Assembly (NCBI GenBank): GCA_018267615.1 | Contig: JAFDYD010000003.1 | Location: 62,001-126,000, forward strand | DNA length: 64,000 nt | Reading direction: 5' to 3' | Source of the DNA: Bacteroidota bacterium | GTDB taxonomy: Bacteria; Bacteroidota; Bacteroidia; Chitinophagales; Chitinophagaceae | Program-made: the position numbers and the translations under genes | In this document: positions 1 to 8,934 of the stretch, piece by piece | How the letters are laid out: each line of letters begins with the position of its first letter | Numbering within the stretch: the first letter of the stretch is position 1 | Notes under the pieces: generated by a model | Told to the model about the DNA's origin: nothing | Seen by the model: only the letters and a program-made list of their open reading frames with translations | Databases searched by the model: none

Positions 1-2
1 CC

Positions 3-194
3 GTTGTGGCTATTAAGGTGAAAGTACAAACTGCGGATTATTTTGAAAATCTGCCAAGGCCTTCATCAACAAACTGGATATTGAGTGGAACAACTCATTT
101 GTATAACTGGCTTTTTAATTCCAGGTATGATTATAAAAACCCACAATTGATGATGATACCAATCAGTATTGATTCTAATATGCGAAAGTTCTAA
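3..194 (+). CDS. 3' end of an unidentified gene (truncated by window edge)
   Basis: The frame is open at the left edge and stops with TAA at 192-194, so this is probably the last 63 residues of a longer protein. A hairpin terminator follows within 25 bases, which supports a real gene end. The tail (ending SNMRKF) has no signal peptide, repeat or motif I recognise. A GTG at 6 could start a tiny separate ORF, but truncation is the simpler reading. No function is proposed. Confidence 0.45.
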   Translation, partial: VVAIKVKVQTADYFENLPRPSSTNWILSGTTHLYNWLFNSRYDYKNPQLMMIPISIDSNMRKF

Positions 195-218
195 AAAGGA
201 TGGTGGACATAAAATAAA

Positions 219-257
219 AGCAACAGAAATCGTTGAGAATTCTGTTGCTATTTTTTT
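219..257 (+). terminator. Rho-independent terminator
   Basis: Perfect 10-bp stem (AGCAACAGAA at 219-228 pairing with TTCTGTTGCT at 240-249), an 11-base loop, then a T-rich run (250-257). It ends the truncated gene at the left edge. Confidence 0.85.
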
Positions 258-288
258 GTCAGGGGATATCGAAAATAAATCATCAAAA

Positions 289-465
289 TTAACTTAGTGT
301 GATTTTTCTGTTACTCAAAATATTCACACAAAAAATAATCGAAAGAATAGCTGTCAATGTAAGTAATGCAGAAACATTATAATGAAAATGCATAAAAAGT
401 CTGCAACTTGCGATTCCTGTAATGGTGATTAAAATGACCATTAACAAAGTAAATAACGTTTTCAT
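289..465 (-). CDS. Small two-helix membrane protein (58 aa), function unknown
   Basis: An ATG-to-TAA frame of 58 codons on the minus strand, starting MKTLFTLLMVILI. Two strongly hydrophobic segments are visible, about residues 3-20 and 33-52, separated by a short loop with CRLFMHFHYN; the tail (NRKITLS) is polar. This is the composition of a real small inner-membrane protein rather than a chance ORF. It is a single gene between the terminator at 219-257 and the divergent dehydrogenase gene at 709. No family is recognised. An alternative is a signal peptide plus one anchor. Confidence 0.55.
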   Translation of the reverse strand: MKTLFTLLMVILITITGIASCRLFMHFHYNVSALLTLTAILSIIFCVNILSNRKITLS

Positions 466-653
466 TTTTTGATGTTTTTAAGATTTATAATTTATACCAT
501 TCAGCTGGTACATATGTAAGACCTTATACATGCCCGTAAGTTTATTAAAGAAAACTTAAAACAGGGAGGCTTGATTTTAAACCTTTTATAAGAGTATTTT
601 TCACACATTTCGCGACACCGCCTTTAGGAAAGCGCAAAAGAATTATGAGGAAA

Positions 654-661
654 TAATTTTG
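654..661 (+). promoter_or_regulatory. Candidate Bacteroidota -7 promoter element
   Basis: TAATTTTG fits the TAnnTTTG -7 consensus and lies about 48 bases before the ATG at 709. No clear TTTG -33 element is seen, so this is tentative. Confidence 0.35.
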
Positions 662-708
662 TAGCATTGTGCCTCTTTTTTATTGGGTGATCAAGAAAAA
701 AAATCAGG

Positions 709-1659
709 ATGAAAATTGTTATCACAGATGGATATACTTTAAACCCGGGTGATTTGAGTTGGAAAGCGTTTGATGCTTTGGGCGAGGTAATGTATTATGA
801 TCGTACGCCCGCCGCTCTTGTAGCAGAGCGTTGCAAAGAAGCAGAAATTATCATAACAAATAAAACACCGATCAATGCTGCAACTATTTCCGCTGCGATT
901 GATCTCAAAGCGATCGCGGTTACTGCAACTGGATATAATATCGTTGACAGTGAAGCCGCCAAAGCAAGAAATATTCCAGTATGCAATGTGCCTGTTTATG
1001 GAACGGATTCTGTAGCGCAACATGCTTTTGCATTATTGCTGGAATTGACAAATCAAGTGGGAAAAAATAGTGAAAGTGTCAGGCAAGGTGATTGGTCTGC
1101 GTCTATTGATTGGTGTTATACGAGATCACCGATTATGGAATTGAGTAAAAAAATATTCGGCATCATTGGTTATGGACGAATTGGAAAACAAACGGGAAAA
1201 ATTGCTGAGGTATTTGGGATGGAGGTAATTTATTATAACAGGTCAACGCAAGAAGGAACACCTGGAAGTGTGACACTCGAAACTCTGTTCGCAGAAAGTG
1301 ATTGTATTTCGATTCACTGTCCACTGACACCGGATAACCATGGTTTCATCAACAAAAAATTATTTTCATTGATGAAGCCGACGGCGTTTCTTATCAATAC
1401 ATCTAGGGGCCAATTGATCAATGAACAGGATTTAGCAGAAGCGTTGAAGTCAGGACAATTTGCAGGCGCGGCATTGGATGTGTTATCTGTTGAACCACCA
1501 CCTCTGAATCATCCGCTGATCGGTTTGCCGGAATGTATTATAACACCCCATACTGCATGGATCAGTTACGAAGCAAGACAACGATTGATGCAGGTAACTT
1601 TTGAGAATGTTGTTTCGATAATAAAGGGAACACCGAGGAACGTGGTGAATGCAATTTAA
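709..1659 (+). CDS. D-2-hydroxyacid dehydrogenase (glycerate dehydrogenase/hydroxypyruvate reductase-like)
   Basis: NAD(P)-dependent cytoplasmic enzyme that interconverts a 2-oxoacid and a D-2-hydroxyacid. The 316-residue length is usual for the family. The Rossmann motif GYGRIG is at 154-159. The catalytic triad is in place: Arg233 (in NTSRGQL), Glu262 (in SVEPPP) and His281 (in TPHTAW). The N- and C-terminal parts form the split catalytic domain. It resembles glycerate dehydrogenases more than 3-phosphoglycerate dehydrogenases, since there is no ACT domain, but the substrate cannot be fixed from sequence. It is transcribed alone; a 74-bp palindrome follows its stop by 5 bases, and the next gene converges on it. 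Confidence 0.88.
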   Translation: MKIVITDGYTLNPGDLSWKAFDALGEVMYYDRTPAALVAERCKEAEIIITNKTPINAATISAAIDLKAIAVTATGYNIVDSEAAKARNIPVCNVPVYGTDSVAQHAFALLLELTNQVGKNSESVRQGDWSASIDWCYTRSPIMELSKKIFGIIGYGRIGKQTGKIAEVFGMEVIYYNRSTQEGTPGSVTLETLFAESDCISIHCPLTPDNHGFINKKLFSLMKPTAFLINTSRGQLINEQDLAEALKSGQFAGAALDVLSVEPPPLNHPLIGLPECIITPHTAWISYEARQRLMQVTFENVVSIIKGTPRNVVNAI

Positions 1660-1664
1660 AGCGA

Positions 1665-1738
1665 AAGGCACAAGGTACAAGACACAAGGTACAAGGTGTC
1701 GCGACACTTTGTACCTTGTGTCTTGTACCTTGTGCCTT
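1665..1738. repeat. 74-bp palindrome between convergent genes
   Basis: Two 37-base arms (1665-1701 and 1702-1738) abut with no loop, centre TCGCGA, with a single G/A difference. The arms are built from AAGGTACAAG-like words, also used in the repeat at 23917-24057. There is no U-tract on either strand, so it is not a classical intrinsic terminator, though its place between convergent stops suggests a 3'-end role. Confidence 0.85.
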
Positions 1739-1745
1739 CCTCATT

Positions 1746-2627
1746 TCATTTTACTTTCAGCTGCAAAAAATTATTATCATTCAACCAATCTGTCAATCGC
1801 TGGGGCCATGTTTTGATGGAATTTAATTTTGAGCGATATCCCATATTGAATGCATGATTTCCTTGCGCATAAATATGCGCTTCAACCGGTACTTTAGCAG
1901 CTCTGTATATCTGTAATAATTTTAGAACGGAAACAGAACAACAAGGATCATCATTTGCTACCAGCAAAAAAGCGGGAGGAGCATTCGACGGAATGGTGTC
2001 CGGTATTTCACGTGGACCCGGGTAAATCAGTATCTGAAAATTTGGTTTCCCATTTAACCGATCGATTGGATCTGGCGCTTTTGCATCACCGTTATCAGCA
2101 TCATAAGCAATCAGCGCTGCTACTTCACCACCTGCAGAAAAACCCATGATGCCTACGCGCGCCGTATCGATGTTCCAAAGTTTTGCATTACTTCTCACCA
2201 GTCGCATTGCACGCAAGGCATCTTGCTTCACTTCTTTTTCCAAACTATACGGAGAATTTTCTTCATGCGCCAACCGATATTTTAGCACGATTGCTGCAAC
2301 ACCAATGCTGTTTAAATAAATCGCAGGATCTTTTCCCTCCGCGTTATACACGAGCTCACGGTGACCACCGCCCGGACAAATTACAACCGCGGCGCCGTTG
2401 GCTTTTTCTTTTGGAGGAAGAAAAACAGTGATTGATGGGTTATGAATATTTTTCACCCAATAATCTTTTGCCTGCTCTGGTTCATTTCTTCGATTTTCAA
2501 AACCGGGAGCTCCTTTTGACCAAAGAGAAATCGTTTGCGAATTGTCCTGCGCAAAAATTGTTGTAGAAATAAAACAAGCTGTCACGCTCATAATCGCAAT
2601 GTATTTGTTGAAGATTTTATGTAGCAT
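1746..2627 (-). CDS. Secreted alpha/beta hydrolase (esterase/acetylxylan-esterase-like)
   Basis: Probable exported serine esterase of about 293 residues. I chose the ATG at 2627 because it gives a normal signal peptide (MLHKIFNKYIAIMSV... ending in a Phe-Ala-Gln cleavage context); a longer frame to 2678 only adds an unlikely leader. In this numbering the oxyanion region is CPGGGHR (Gly86-88), the nucleophile elbow is GFSAGG (Ser164), the acid is likely Asp226 or 227 (in ANDDPCC), and the base is His258 (in GNHAFNMG). This is the layout of the BD-FAE/Axe families that deacetylate plant polysaccharides, though the natural substrate is not visible. It is transcribed alone towards the palindrome at 1665. 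Confidence 0.82.
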   Translation of the reverse strand: MLHKIFNKYIAIMSVTACFISTTIFAQDNSQTISLWSKGAPGFENRRNEPEQAKDYWVKNIHNPSITVFLPPKEKANGAAVVICPGGGHRELVYNAEGKDPAIYLNSIGVAAIVLKYRLAHEENSPYSLEKEVKQDALRAMRLVRSNAKLWNIDTARVGIMGFSAGGEVAALIAYDADNGDAKAPDPIDRLNGKPNFQILIYPGPREIPDTIPSNAPPAFLLVANDDPCCSVSVLKLLQIYRAAKVPVEAHIYAQGNHAFNMGYRSKLNSIKTWPQRLTDWLNDNNFLQLKVK

Positions 2628-2887
2628 GTTTTTTATTATAGATAATGAAAATAAAATTTTGGAATGACAAATCAGCACAATAATGTCGTCTATACAATGT
2701 AGGAATATTTGAAAGTGAAAATCAAGCTGGCCCCTGATTTTTTTATCAAATGGGATATCAATTTTTTTCGTTAATGCATCTTACAAAATTGATTTTAGCA
2801 AGGATTTTGCTTATACGAAACCGTATAGTATCAGCGTTCTATCCACGGATGGGAATTGAGGTATTTTTTCATCTAAAAATTTCATTC

Positions 2888-3379
2888 ATGAAAAACATCA
2901 TTTTTCTTTTTTTGATCAGTTGTATTTCATCCATCTCGATGGGACAATTGAAAGCTAAACCTAAATGCGGCACTTTTGTAGTTGATATCCTGAATGGCAA
3001 AGTGAATAATATAAAACCAGATGTCAATATTCCTGAAATCAAAGATGCATTACCATGCTTTACCAGTGTGGAAGAAGAGACCGCAACTTCTAAATGTGGT
3101 GGTGGCGTTTTTTATAAGGATCGTGATATTTCTTTTTTTACCAGTCGCGATTATATAGAGATCGGTGAAAAATTGAAAGGACAGCTTAGCATTCCACTCA
3201 TTGGGGCTTCGAGAAGCAGTCTCTTCAAATGGCTCGGTAATCCAAAAATAAAAGATGATACATGGGATGCGTTTGTGATGGCCTATGGAACGCTTGTGTT
3301 GCATTATAACGCTGCGGGTAAAGTGAAGCTGATTCAATTTAGTACCAGGAATACCGATGATCTGAAATTGTGTGAATAA
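2888..3379 (+). CDS. Secreted protein of unknown function (163 aa)
   Basis: The ATG at 2888 gives a clean signal peptide (MKNIIFLFLISCISS, cleaved near MGQLKAK); the upstream part of the frame from 2750 looks like untranslated leader. The mature protein is about 145 residues with several Cys (PKCGTF, LPCF, SKCGGG, KLCE) that could form disulfides in the periplasm, and a central lysine/aromatic-rich part. The segment FKWLGNPKIKDDTW loosely recalls small lipoprotein-like domains, but I do not recognise the family. It converges on the SusCD operon, whose terminator lies just after its stop. Confidence 0.6.
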   Translation: MKNIIFLFLISCISSISMGQLKAKPKCGTFVVDILNGKVNNIKPDVNIPEIKDALPCFTSVEEETATSKCGGGVFYKDRDISFFTSRDYIEIGEKLKGQLSIPLIGASRSSLFKWLGNPKIKDDTWDAFVMAYGTLVLHYNAAGKVKLIQFSTRNTDDLKLCE

Positions 3380-3382
3380 ACG

Positions 3383-3409
3383 AAAAAAAAGGTAGGGCCG
3401 GGCCCTACC
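3383..3409 (-). terminator. Terminator of the SusC-SusD operon
   Basis: GGTAGGGCC...GGCCCTACC forms a 9-bp GC-rich stem (3391-3409). On the minus strand it is followed by eight T (plus-strand A run 3383-3390), a normal intrinsic terminator 40 bases after the susD stop. Confidence 0.85.
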
Positions 3410-3448
3410 TAATCATTAAAAACTACCTGCTAAAAATTTCACTTCAAC

Positions 3449-5287
3449 TTAGTTATATCCTGGATTTTGTTTTAGGACAATTTTCCCTGTAGAATTCTCT
3501 GCATCTAGTTCTATTTGCGGAATCGCAAAATATTCATTGACTCCTTTCGTGAATTGAGCCGTAGGATTTGCTCTGAAAAAACTGCTGTTCCTGGTTTTTT
3601 CGAAAGTGGCATACGCATTCAGGGTTGCAGCCATCGTTCCTGAGCCATTGTCCCACCTCGCTAGGTCGAAAAACCGTTGTCCTTCCATAGCAAGTTCCAG
3701 TCTTCTTTCCATTTGAATAGCTTTTAGCGCATAGTCTTGGCCGTTAGAACTAAAAGTACCTGCCGGGTATGGCTTTACCGAATAGTTGTCTCCGGGCGTC
3801 GTTTTTGGAGAATACATGCTGGTGTTTGCATCATACGCCGCATTTAAATAAACAAATCCATTCGGATTAGCTGCTCTTGCACGAACCATATTTACGTAGA
3901 TCTGTGCCTGGTCGAGACTACCGACTTGCGCTTCGCATTCAGCATCCCATAATAAAACATCTGCGAAGCGGCAAAGATTCACATTGTTTGCTGCTACTTC
4001 GGCGGCGCCCCAAAACACTGTTTCGGTTGACGAAAATTTTCCCTGTTGACTTTGCGCATATGCATTTTTTTTCGGAACAAATAATCCGTCATCAGGTACA
4101 CTACGAATCCATGTTGAATCAATAGTTCCCCAATCGAAAAATGGTTTGCCAGGTCTGCCGATGGCCCAATCAAGACGGGGATCTACAGTGCCTGTCCATG
4201 GGTTGGATGCATCACTCACAAACGGCGCATTGGTTGAACTTCCATCTAAAAGAGGTAGGCCATTCGCATCTGTTTTATATGCTTGTGCAAGCGACCATGA
4301 TGGATTATTAAATCCGCAGCATCCAGGACCATGATTGTAAGGAAAATTTAATTCATCACCGGTATTACCGTTGCCGCCATTCGTAGAAATTGCTGAACCG
4401 TCATTTACAGAAGTCTGACAAGCGAAAACACTTTCCACACTATTTTTTTCTGCTGGGTTAAAATTGCTTTGGTAGAGTGGAGTAAGCGCATAACTTCTGC
4501 CGTCGGGTGTTGTGCCACTGGCAATAACCTGGTCCAATAATGGTTTTGCTGCGCTGTAATTATGCTCATACATATATGTCTTTGCAAGGAACGCCATCGC
4601 AGCCCATTTATTTGCTCTGCCAACATTGGGTTGATTGGTGGGCAAATTATTCATTGCAAAAGTAAAGTCCGCTTCTATCTGTGGCCAGATATTAATATAA
4701 TTACCGCCTGCATCAACATTGGGAACGTTGAGGTTTCCATTTGTGTACGAAATAGTTTCATCTACAAAAGGAAAATTGTTGAATATTTTCTTTCCTTCAA
4801 AATGATAATAGCCGCGTAAAAATCTTGCTTCTGCTTCATACTCCAGAGTATCTGCCGGCGCAATATCTTTCGATAGTCTCATCGTGCGAATCACGTCGTT
4901 TGTTCTTTGAATTCCTGTGTAGAGAACAACCCATTTTTCGTCCAGGTATGAACTGGTGCCGGCTTGTGCGAGAGACCAGGTCAACAACGGATTTGCGTCG
5001 GGCTGATCACCCGGTGTTGAACCTTTATACGATTCATCAGCACATTCACTACCATATACGTAGTTAGATGCAGCACTACCGTTTCCAAGATTTTGTCCCG
5101 GCACATTTTCTCCCGATAAAAGTACATAGGCTCCGATTAATAATCCCTGTACACCTGAATTGTTGGTGACGTTCTCGGCGATCAGAGAACCTTGCGGCGA
5201 TATATTTAATTTCTTGTTGCATGCGTAGACAATTAATGCAATCAAAACAATTGTTGCAGGCACTATCCACTTAAATAATTTTTTCAT
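3449..5287 (-). CDS. susD: SusD/RagB-family nutrient-binding lipoprotein
   Basis: Outer-membrane surface lipoprotein that captures glycans or other ligands and acts as a lid on its SusC partner. The lipobox ends in YAC with Cys23 after a hydrophobic signal; the next residues (NKKLNISPQGSL) are typical of SusD. The 612 residues fit the family. The C-terminal hallmark ERRLELAMEGQRFFDLARW is present, followed by a conserved tail with FAIPQIELD. It lies 23 bases downstream of susC in the same operon and is followed by a strong terminator. The ligand cannot be told, but neighbouring genes suggest a carbohydrate that is oxidised in the periplasm. Confidence 0.95.
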   Translation of the reverse strand: MKKLFKWIVPATIVLIALIVYACNKKLNISPQGSLIAENVTNNSGVQGLLIGAYVLLSGENVPGQNLGNGSAASNYVYGSECADESYKGSTPGDQPDANPLLTWSLAQAGTSSYLDEKWVVLYTGIQRTNDVIRTMRLSKDIAPADTLEYEAEARFLRGYYHFEGKKIFNNFPFVDETISYTNGNLNVPNVDAGGNYINIWPQIEADFTFAMNNLPTNQPNVGRANKWAAMAFLAKTYMYEHNYSAAKPLLDQVIASGTTPDGRSYALTPLYQSNFNPAEKNSVESVFACQTSVNDGSAISTNGGNGNTGDELNFPYNHGPGCCGFNNPSWSLAQAYKTDANGLPLLDGSSTNAPFVSDASNPWTGTVDPRLDWAIGRPGKPFFDWGTIDSTWIRSVPDDGLFVPKKNAYAQSQQGKFSSTETVFWGAAEVAANNVNLCRFADVLLWDAECEAQVGSLDQAQIYVNMVRARAANPNGFVYLNAAYDANTSMYSPKTTPGDNYSVKPYPAGTFSSNGQDYALKAIQMERRLELAMEGQRFFDLARWDNGSGTMAATLNAYATFEKTRNSSFFRANPTAQFTKGVNEYFAIPQIELDAENSTGKIVLKQNPGYN

Positions 5288-5310
5288 ATAAATAATTTTA
5301 TTAAAATAGA

Positions 5311-8300
5311 TTAATGTATTGTGACATTTACACCAATATTGTAGGTCTTTTGATTATTCGGATAAACACCTCCATCAATACCGAAAACAGTCTGGCCACC
5401 TGGATTTAGTTCCGGATCTAACCCTGAATATTTTGTAACGGTGAATAAATTGAGAGCCTGCAAATAAATTCTGATCTTATCAAAATGCAAACGCTTCATA
5501 CTATTGGAAACAATATTGTAACCAATGGTGAGATTTCTACATCTCAAAAAAGATCCGCTTTCCATTGTGTAAGAATTAAATGCCTGGCTATTGCTGAAAT
5601 TGTTACTTAGTTCGAGCATCGGCACTTTGGTTCCGGAATTTGCCACATGCGCTGTTGGATCGTTGAAGTTTGTAGGCTGACCAGATGAATTAATGAGTCG
5701 TGCAGAATTGAGTGCAACATCCTCGCTGATTTGGTTATTGAATCCCTGCGGGAAATCAGTAGAAGATTTAACTCCATTTAGAATATCGTTTCCAACGGAA
5801 GCATAGAAGAACGTATAAAGATCAAAGTTTTTGTAGTTCACCGAGATGTTAAGACCCGCAGTAAATTTTGGATTCGGATTACCAAAGAAATTCCTGTCGT
5901 TATTATCTATTTTTCCGTCTCCATTTGCGTCAGAGTATTTAAATCTTCCAGGCGCTGCATCTTGTTGTGTCGGAGATTTATTTACATCATCCCATGATTG
6001 AAACAAACCAATTACTTTATAACCAAAAAAAGCTCCAATAGGATGTCCCGGTTGCAATCTTGAAACCACTGTTTGTCCACCGCCGGTTTCATCAAAATAT
6101 AAAGTTCCAGGAGGTAGGCTCACAACTTTGTTCTGGTAAGAAGTGAAAGTACCTGTTATATCAAATCTCAAATCTTTATTCACTACACCGTGATATGTAA
6201 GTGCCATATCGATTCCGGTATTTTGAATATTTCCGGAATTGATAAATGGATCAAGCGCGCCTCCATTTGTTCCGGGTGCACTTGGTCTTGTCAATAAACC
6301 AGAAATCAGTTTTTTGTACCACTCAAAACTGAAATCGAGTTTGTTATTTAAAATAGTTGCATCGAATCCTATATTGGTAAGAACATCTTTTTCCCAGGAA
6401 GTATTCGGGTTGCCGTATTGGCTTACATACAAACCCGGTACCGGAGTGTTGCTCGTACCATTGAGATCATAATAAGATTGATTGATTTGCTGACCGTATA
6501 AACTGTAAGCATTGGTAGGATTGATATTGTTGATCGTTCCTAATTTTCCCCAGCCGCCACGTATTTTGAGTTCATTCAACCACGTAATATTTTGCATGAA
6601 AGATTCCTGCGAAATTCTCCAACCAGCAGTGATGGATGGGAAATTACCATATCGCTGATCAGACGCGAATGCAGAAGAACCATCTCGGCGAATGGTAGCA
6701 CTCAACAAATATTTTCCATCATAGTTATAATCTATTCTTCCAAACAATGAAAACAACGCTTGTTGATAAGGTGTCGCAAATCCATTATCCAAAATGATAG
6801 TGGAGTTATTTGTTTGTGTAGAAGCTTGTCCGAAATTCAATGTTCTTAAATTTGGACTTACTGTTAAATTGCTTGAATCGGTGATATAATAATTACCTCT
6901 TGTAGCTAGCGAACCCCTGCCGATTCCATAAATATATTCCGTACCTCCAAGAATATTAAAATCATGTTTACCTATTTTATTTCCGTATTTAAGTGTGTTG
7001 GTCCAGATCATACTTGTATTCAAACCATAAGTTTCCAAATACAAATTTGCTGCGTGATTATTTTCAGCATTTTCATATGGTGTTGTCGCAAATCCATTTT
7101 TGTAAGTGTGATCGATTAGCCCGCCGAGGCTGGTGTGTATTGTAAAATGTTTGAGGAAATCAACGTCGGCAAATACATTGCCACTGATCTGGTAATTTTG
7201 ATTCACGTCGTCCGCTTGTCGTTCCTGTATCGCAACTGGATTGGATGCGTTACCGAGTCCGTTTGAAATGCCTCCTGCATAATTTCCTGCGATATCATGT
7301 ATAGGAATGATATTAGGAAGTTGATAAGCTGCGTTAATAGAATTCGTGCTGTTTACACCAGGAGCGTTGAAATATCCTGGATTTGTTTTGTAAAGAGCAA
7401 ACGCATTTTCTCCAATACGGATATGATCATCTAACAAACTGAAAGTAGAATTGAATCTTACTGAATAACGCTTCAAGCTTGTTTCAATCAATGTTCCTTC
7501 CTGGTCAACATAATTGAAGGAGAAAAAATAAGATGATTTACCAGTACCACCGCTTACAGAAACATTATGATTCATGATAAGTGCAGGTTTGAAAATATCA
7601 TTGAACCAATTGTTGCCGTTTCGTGCGGCCAAGGTGATATGATTGTTATAGAGATTATAGTCCGCGAGACTTGTATTGGGCGCGCCCTGTGCTGCACCTG
7701 TAGGAGTTATATAATACGGAACCACCGGCGTTGCACCACTTCCATATTGCGGATCACTTGCAGGTAGTCCATCATTAAAAGCTTGTGCCCATTTCGCCTC
7801 ACCTGTTTGTGTTGGTGAAGCAAGTTTCCAGCCTTTGCTCAGCGGTTGTTGCGTGCCGATGTACGCATCATAAGAAAGCTTCATCGCGCCCGATCCTTTT
7901 TTTGTTGTGATGATGATTACACCATTCGATCCGCGCACACCGTAAATGGCTGCAGCGCCTGCATCTTTCAATACTTGTATCGATTGAATGTCGTTTGCAT
8001 TTAGATCGTGCATATTTCCTGGAACTCCGTCAATAATTATGAGTGGTGATGTATTACCTGCTGAAGTGATACCACGAATTTGTACTACAGCAGCACCACC
8101 GGGCTGGCCTGTACTAAAAACAGTAACACCTGAAGCTTGCCCTTGTAATAATGCTTCTGTACTTCCCGATGGCGTTTGTTTCATGTCAGCAACATTCACC
8201 ACCGAAACGGCACCAGTAATATCTTTTTTCCGTTGCGAAGTATAACCGGTAACGAATACTTCATTCAAATTAGTTGGAGATGCAATCAAAGCAATTTCTC

Positions 8301-8589
8301 CTAAATCAGTTCTTTCTCCGACGGGGATTTCCAATTTGTTGTATCCGACAACTGAAATTTGTAACGTGCTGTTGCTTGTCGGAACCACGATGTGAAAACT
8401 TCCATCCGCATCGGATGTTGTTACAGTTTTGGATCCTTTCACCTGCACCGATGCGCCTGCGATCGGTTGTTTGTCGGCGTTGTTGGTTACCTTGCCGGTA
8501 ACAGTTTTTTGAGCGAATAAGCTGCAACTCCACAAAAAGAAAATTGCGAAGCAAACATACCTGGCAAGCCTGTTAGTTTTTAATGGCAT
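5311..8589 (-). CDS. susC: SusC/RagA-family TonB-dependent outer-membrane transporter
   Basis: 1092-residue TonB-dependent receptor. In order: signal peptide (about 1-26, ending SLFAQ), a carboxypeptidase-regulatory-like domain (about 28-105, VTGKV...ADGSFHIVVP), a TonB-box-like NEVFVTGY, a plug domain with the SusC hallmarks IIIDGVPG and IQVLKDAGAAAIYGVRGSNG, then the beta barrel ending in a C-terminal aromatic-rich strand (YNIGVNVTIH). It is the first gene of the susC-susD operon. Two tandem operators (8734-8753 and 8789-8807) lie upstream of a -7-like element, so it is probably switched on by the regulator encoded at 16003. TonB-powered import with the SusD lid is the known family role. 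Confidence 0.96.
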   Translation of the reverse strand: MPLKTNRLARYVCFAIFFLWSCSLFAQKTVTGKVTNNADKQPIAGASVQVKGSKTVTTSDADGSFHIVVPTSNSTLQISVVGYNKLEIPVGERTDLGEIALIASPTNLNEVFVTGYTSQRKKDITGAVSVVNVADMKQTPSGSTEALLQGQASGVTVFSTGQPGGAAVVQIRGITSAGNTSPLIIIDGVPGNMHDLNANDIQSIQVLKDAGAAAIYGVRGSNGVIIITTKKGSGAMKLSYDAYIGTQQPLSKGWKLASPTQTGEAKWAQAFNDGLPASDPQYGSGATPVVPYYITPTGAAQGAPNTSLADYNLYNNHITLAARNGNNWFNDIFKPALIMNHNVSVSGGTGKSSYFFSFNYVDQEGTLIETSLKRYSVRFNSTFSLLDDHIRIGENAFALYKTNPGYFNAPGVNSTNSINAAYQLPNIIPIHDIAGNYAGGISNGLGNASNPVAIQERQADDVNQNYQISGNVFADVDFLKHFTIHTSLGGLIDHTYKNGFATTPYENAENNHAANLYLETYGLNTSMIWTNTLKYGNKIGKHDFNILGGTEYIYGIGRGSLATRGNYYITDSSNLTVSPNLRTLNFGQASTQTNNSTIILDNGFATPYQQALFSLFGRIDYNYDGKYLLSATIRRDGSSAFASDQRYGNFPSITAGWRISQESFMQNITWLNELKIRGGWGKLGTINNINPTNAYSLYGQQINQSYYDLNGTSNTPVPGLYVSQYGNPNTSWEKDVLTNIGFDATILNNKLDFSFEWYKKLISGLLTRPSAPGTNGGALDPFINSGNIQNTGIDMALTYHGVVNKDLRFDITGTFTSYQNKVVSLPPGTLYFDETGGGQTVVSRLQPGHPIGAFFGYKVIGLFQSWDDVNKSPTQQDAAPGRFKYSDANGDGKIDNNDRNFFGNPNPKFTAGLNISVNYKNFDLYTFFYASVGNDILNGVKSSTDFPQGFNNQISEDVALNSARLINSSGQPTNFNDPTAHVANSGTKVPMLELSNNFSNSQAFNSYTMESGSFLRCRNLTIGYNIVSNSMKRLHFDKIRIYLQALNLFTVTKYSGLDPELNPGGQTVFGIDGGVYPNNQKTYNIGVNVTIH

Positions 8590-8694
8590 AAGCAGTTTGT
8601 GTTTTGTCGATTAGAAAATATAAATCGTATTTCTGCGGGGCACTTGTATTTACAACTTTCCCGGTAGCGCATTTGAATGGAAAAAACGCTTCAC

Positions 8695-8702
8695 TAAAAT
8701 TA
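8695..8702 (-). promoter_or_regulatory. Candidate -7 element of the susC promoter
   Basis: TAATTTTA on the minus strand matches 7 of 8 positions of TAnnTTTG counting the two free positions. It lies 31 bases downstream of the operator at 8734, the same distance (30-31) seen for two other genes of the locus. Confidence 0.4.
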
Positions 8703-8733
8703 TACTTGAAGAACCCCGATTTGAAAGTTTTAT

Positions 8734-8753
8734 ACTACATCAACACTACATCA
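8734..8753 (-). promoter_or_regulatory. Tandem operator site, susC-proximal
   Basis: Two identical ACTACATCA words (8734-8742 and 8745-8753, plus strand) spaced exactly 11 bp apart, one helical turn. One of six such sites near genes of this sugar locus; probably bound by the LuxR-type regulator at 16003-18924 (inference). Confidence 0.65.
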
Positions 8754-8788
8754 CAATCTTCGGCAAAGCAGGAAATGGCCGTTTTTTG

Positions 8789-8807
8789 CCACATCATCAA
8801 TACATCA
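8789..8807 (-). promoter_or_regulatory. Tandem operator site, susC-distal
   Basis: CCACATCA and ATACATCA with an 11-bp period (ACATCA at 8791 and 8802). It lies 54 bp, about five helical turns, upstream of the proximal site, a pairing also seen upstream of the gene at 14288-15805. Confidence 0.55.
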
Positions 8808-8865
8808 AAGAGAAAGAATAGAAAATAGGAAATAGAAAATGAGAACGGGGATTAGACAAAAAAAG

Positions 8866-8916
8866 GAAATGAGAAATAAAAAAGTGTTGATGTTCCACTT
8901 TCTCATTTCTCATTTC
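8866..8916. repeat. Intergenic inverted repeat
   Basis: 21-base arms (8866-8886 and 8896-8916) of GAAATGAGAAA-like words with two mismatches and a 9-base loop, just downstream of the stop of the propeller gene at 8935. It is probably the 3'-end hairpin of that gene. The rest of 8590-8934 holds the susC leader, promoter and operators. Confidence 0.7.
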
Positions 8917-8934
8917 GCAGTTGTTATCGGCATT

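Noticed and set aside
8604-8828. 74-codon plus-strand frame upstream of susC
   Set aside because: It overlaps the susC leader and both tandem operators and shows no protein-like features.
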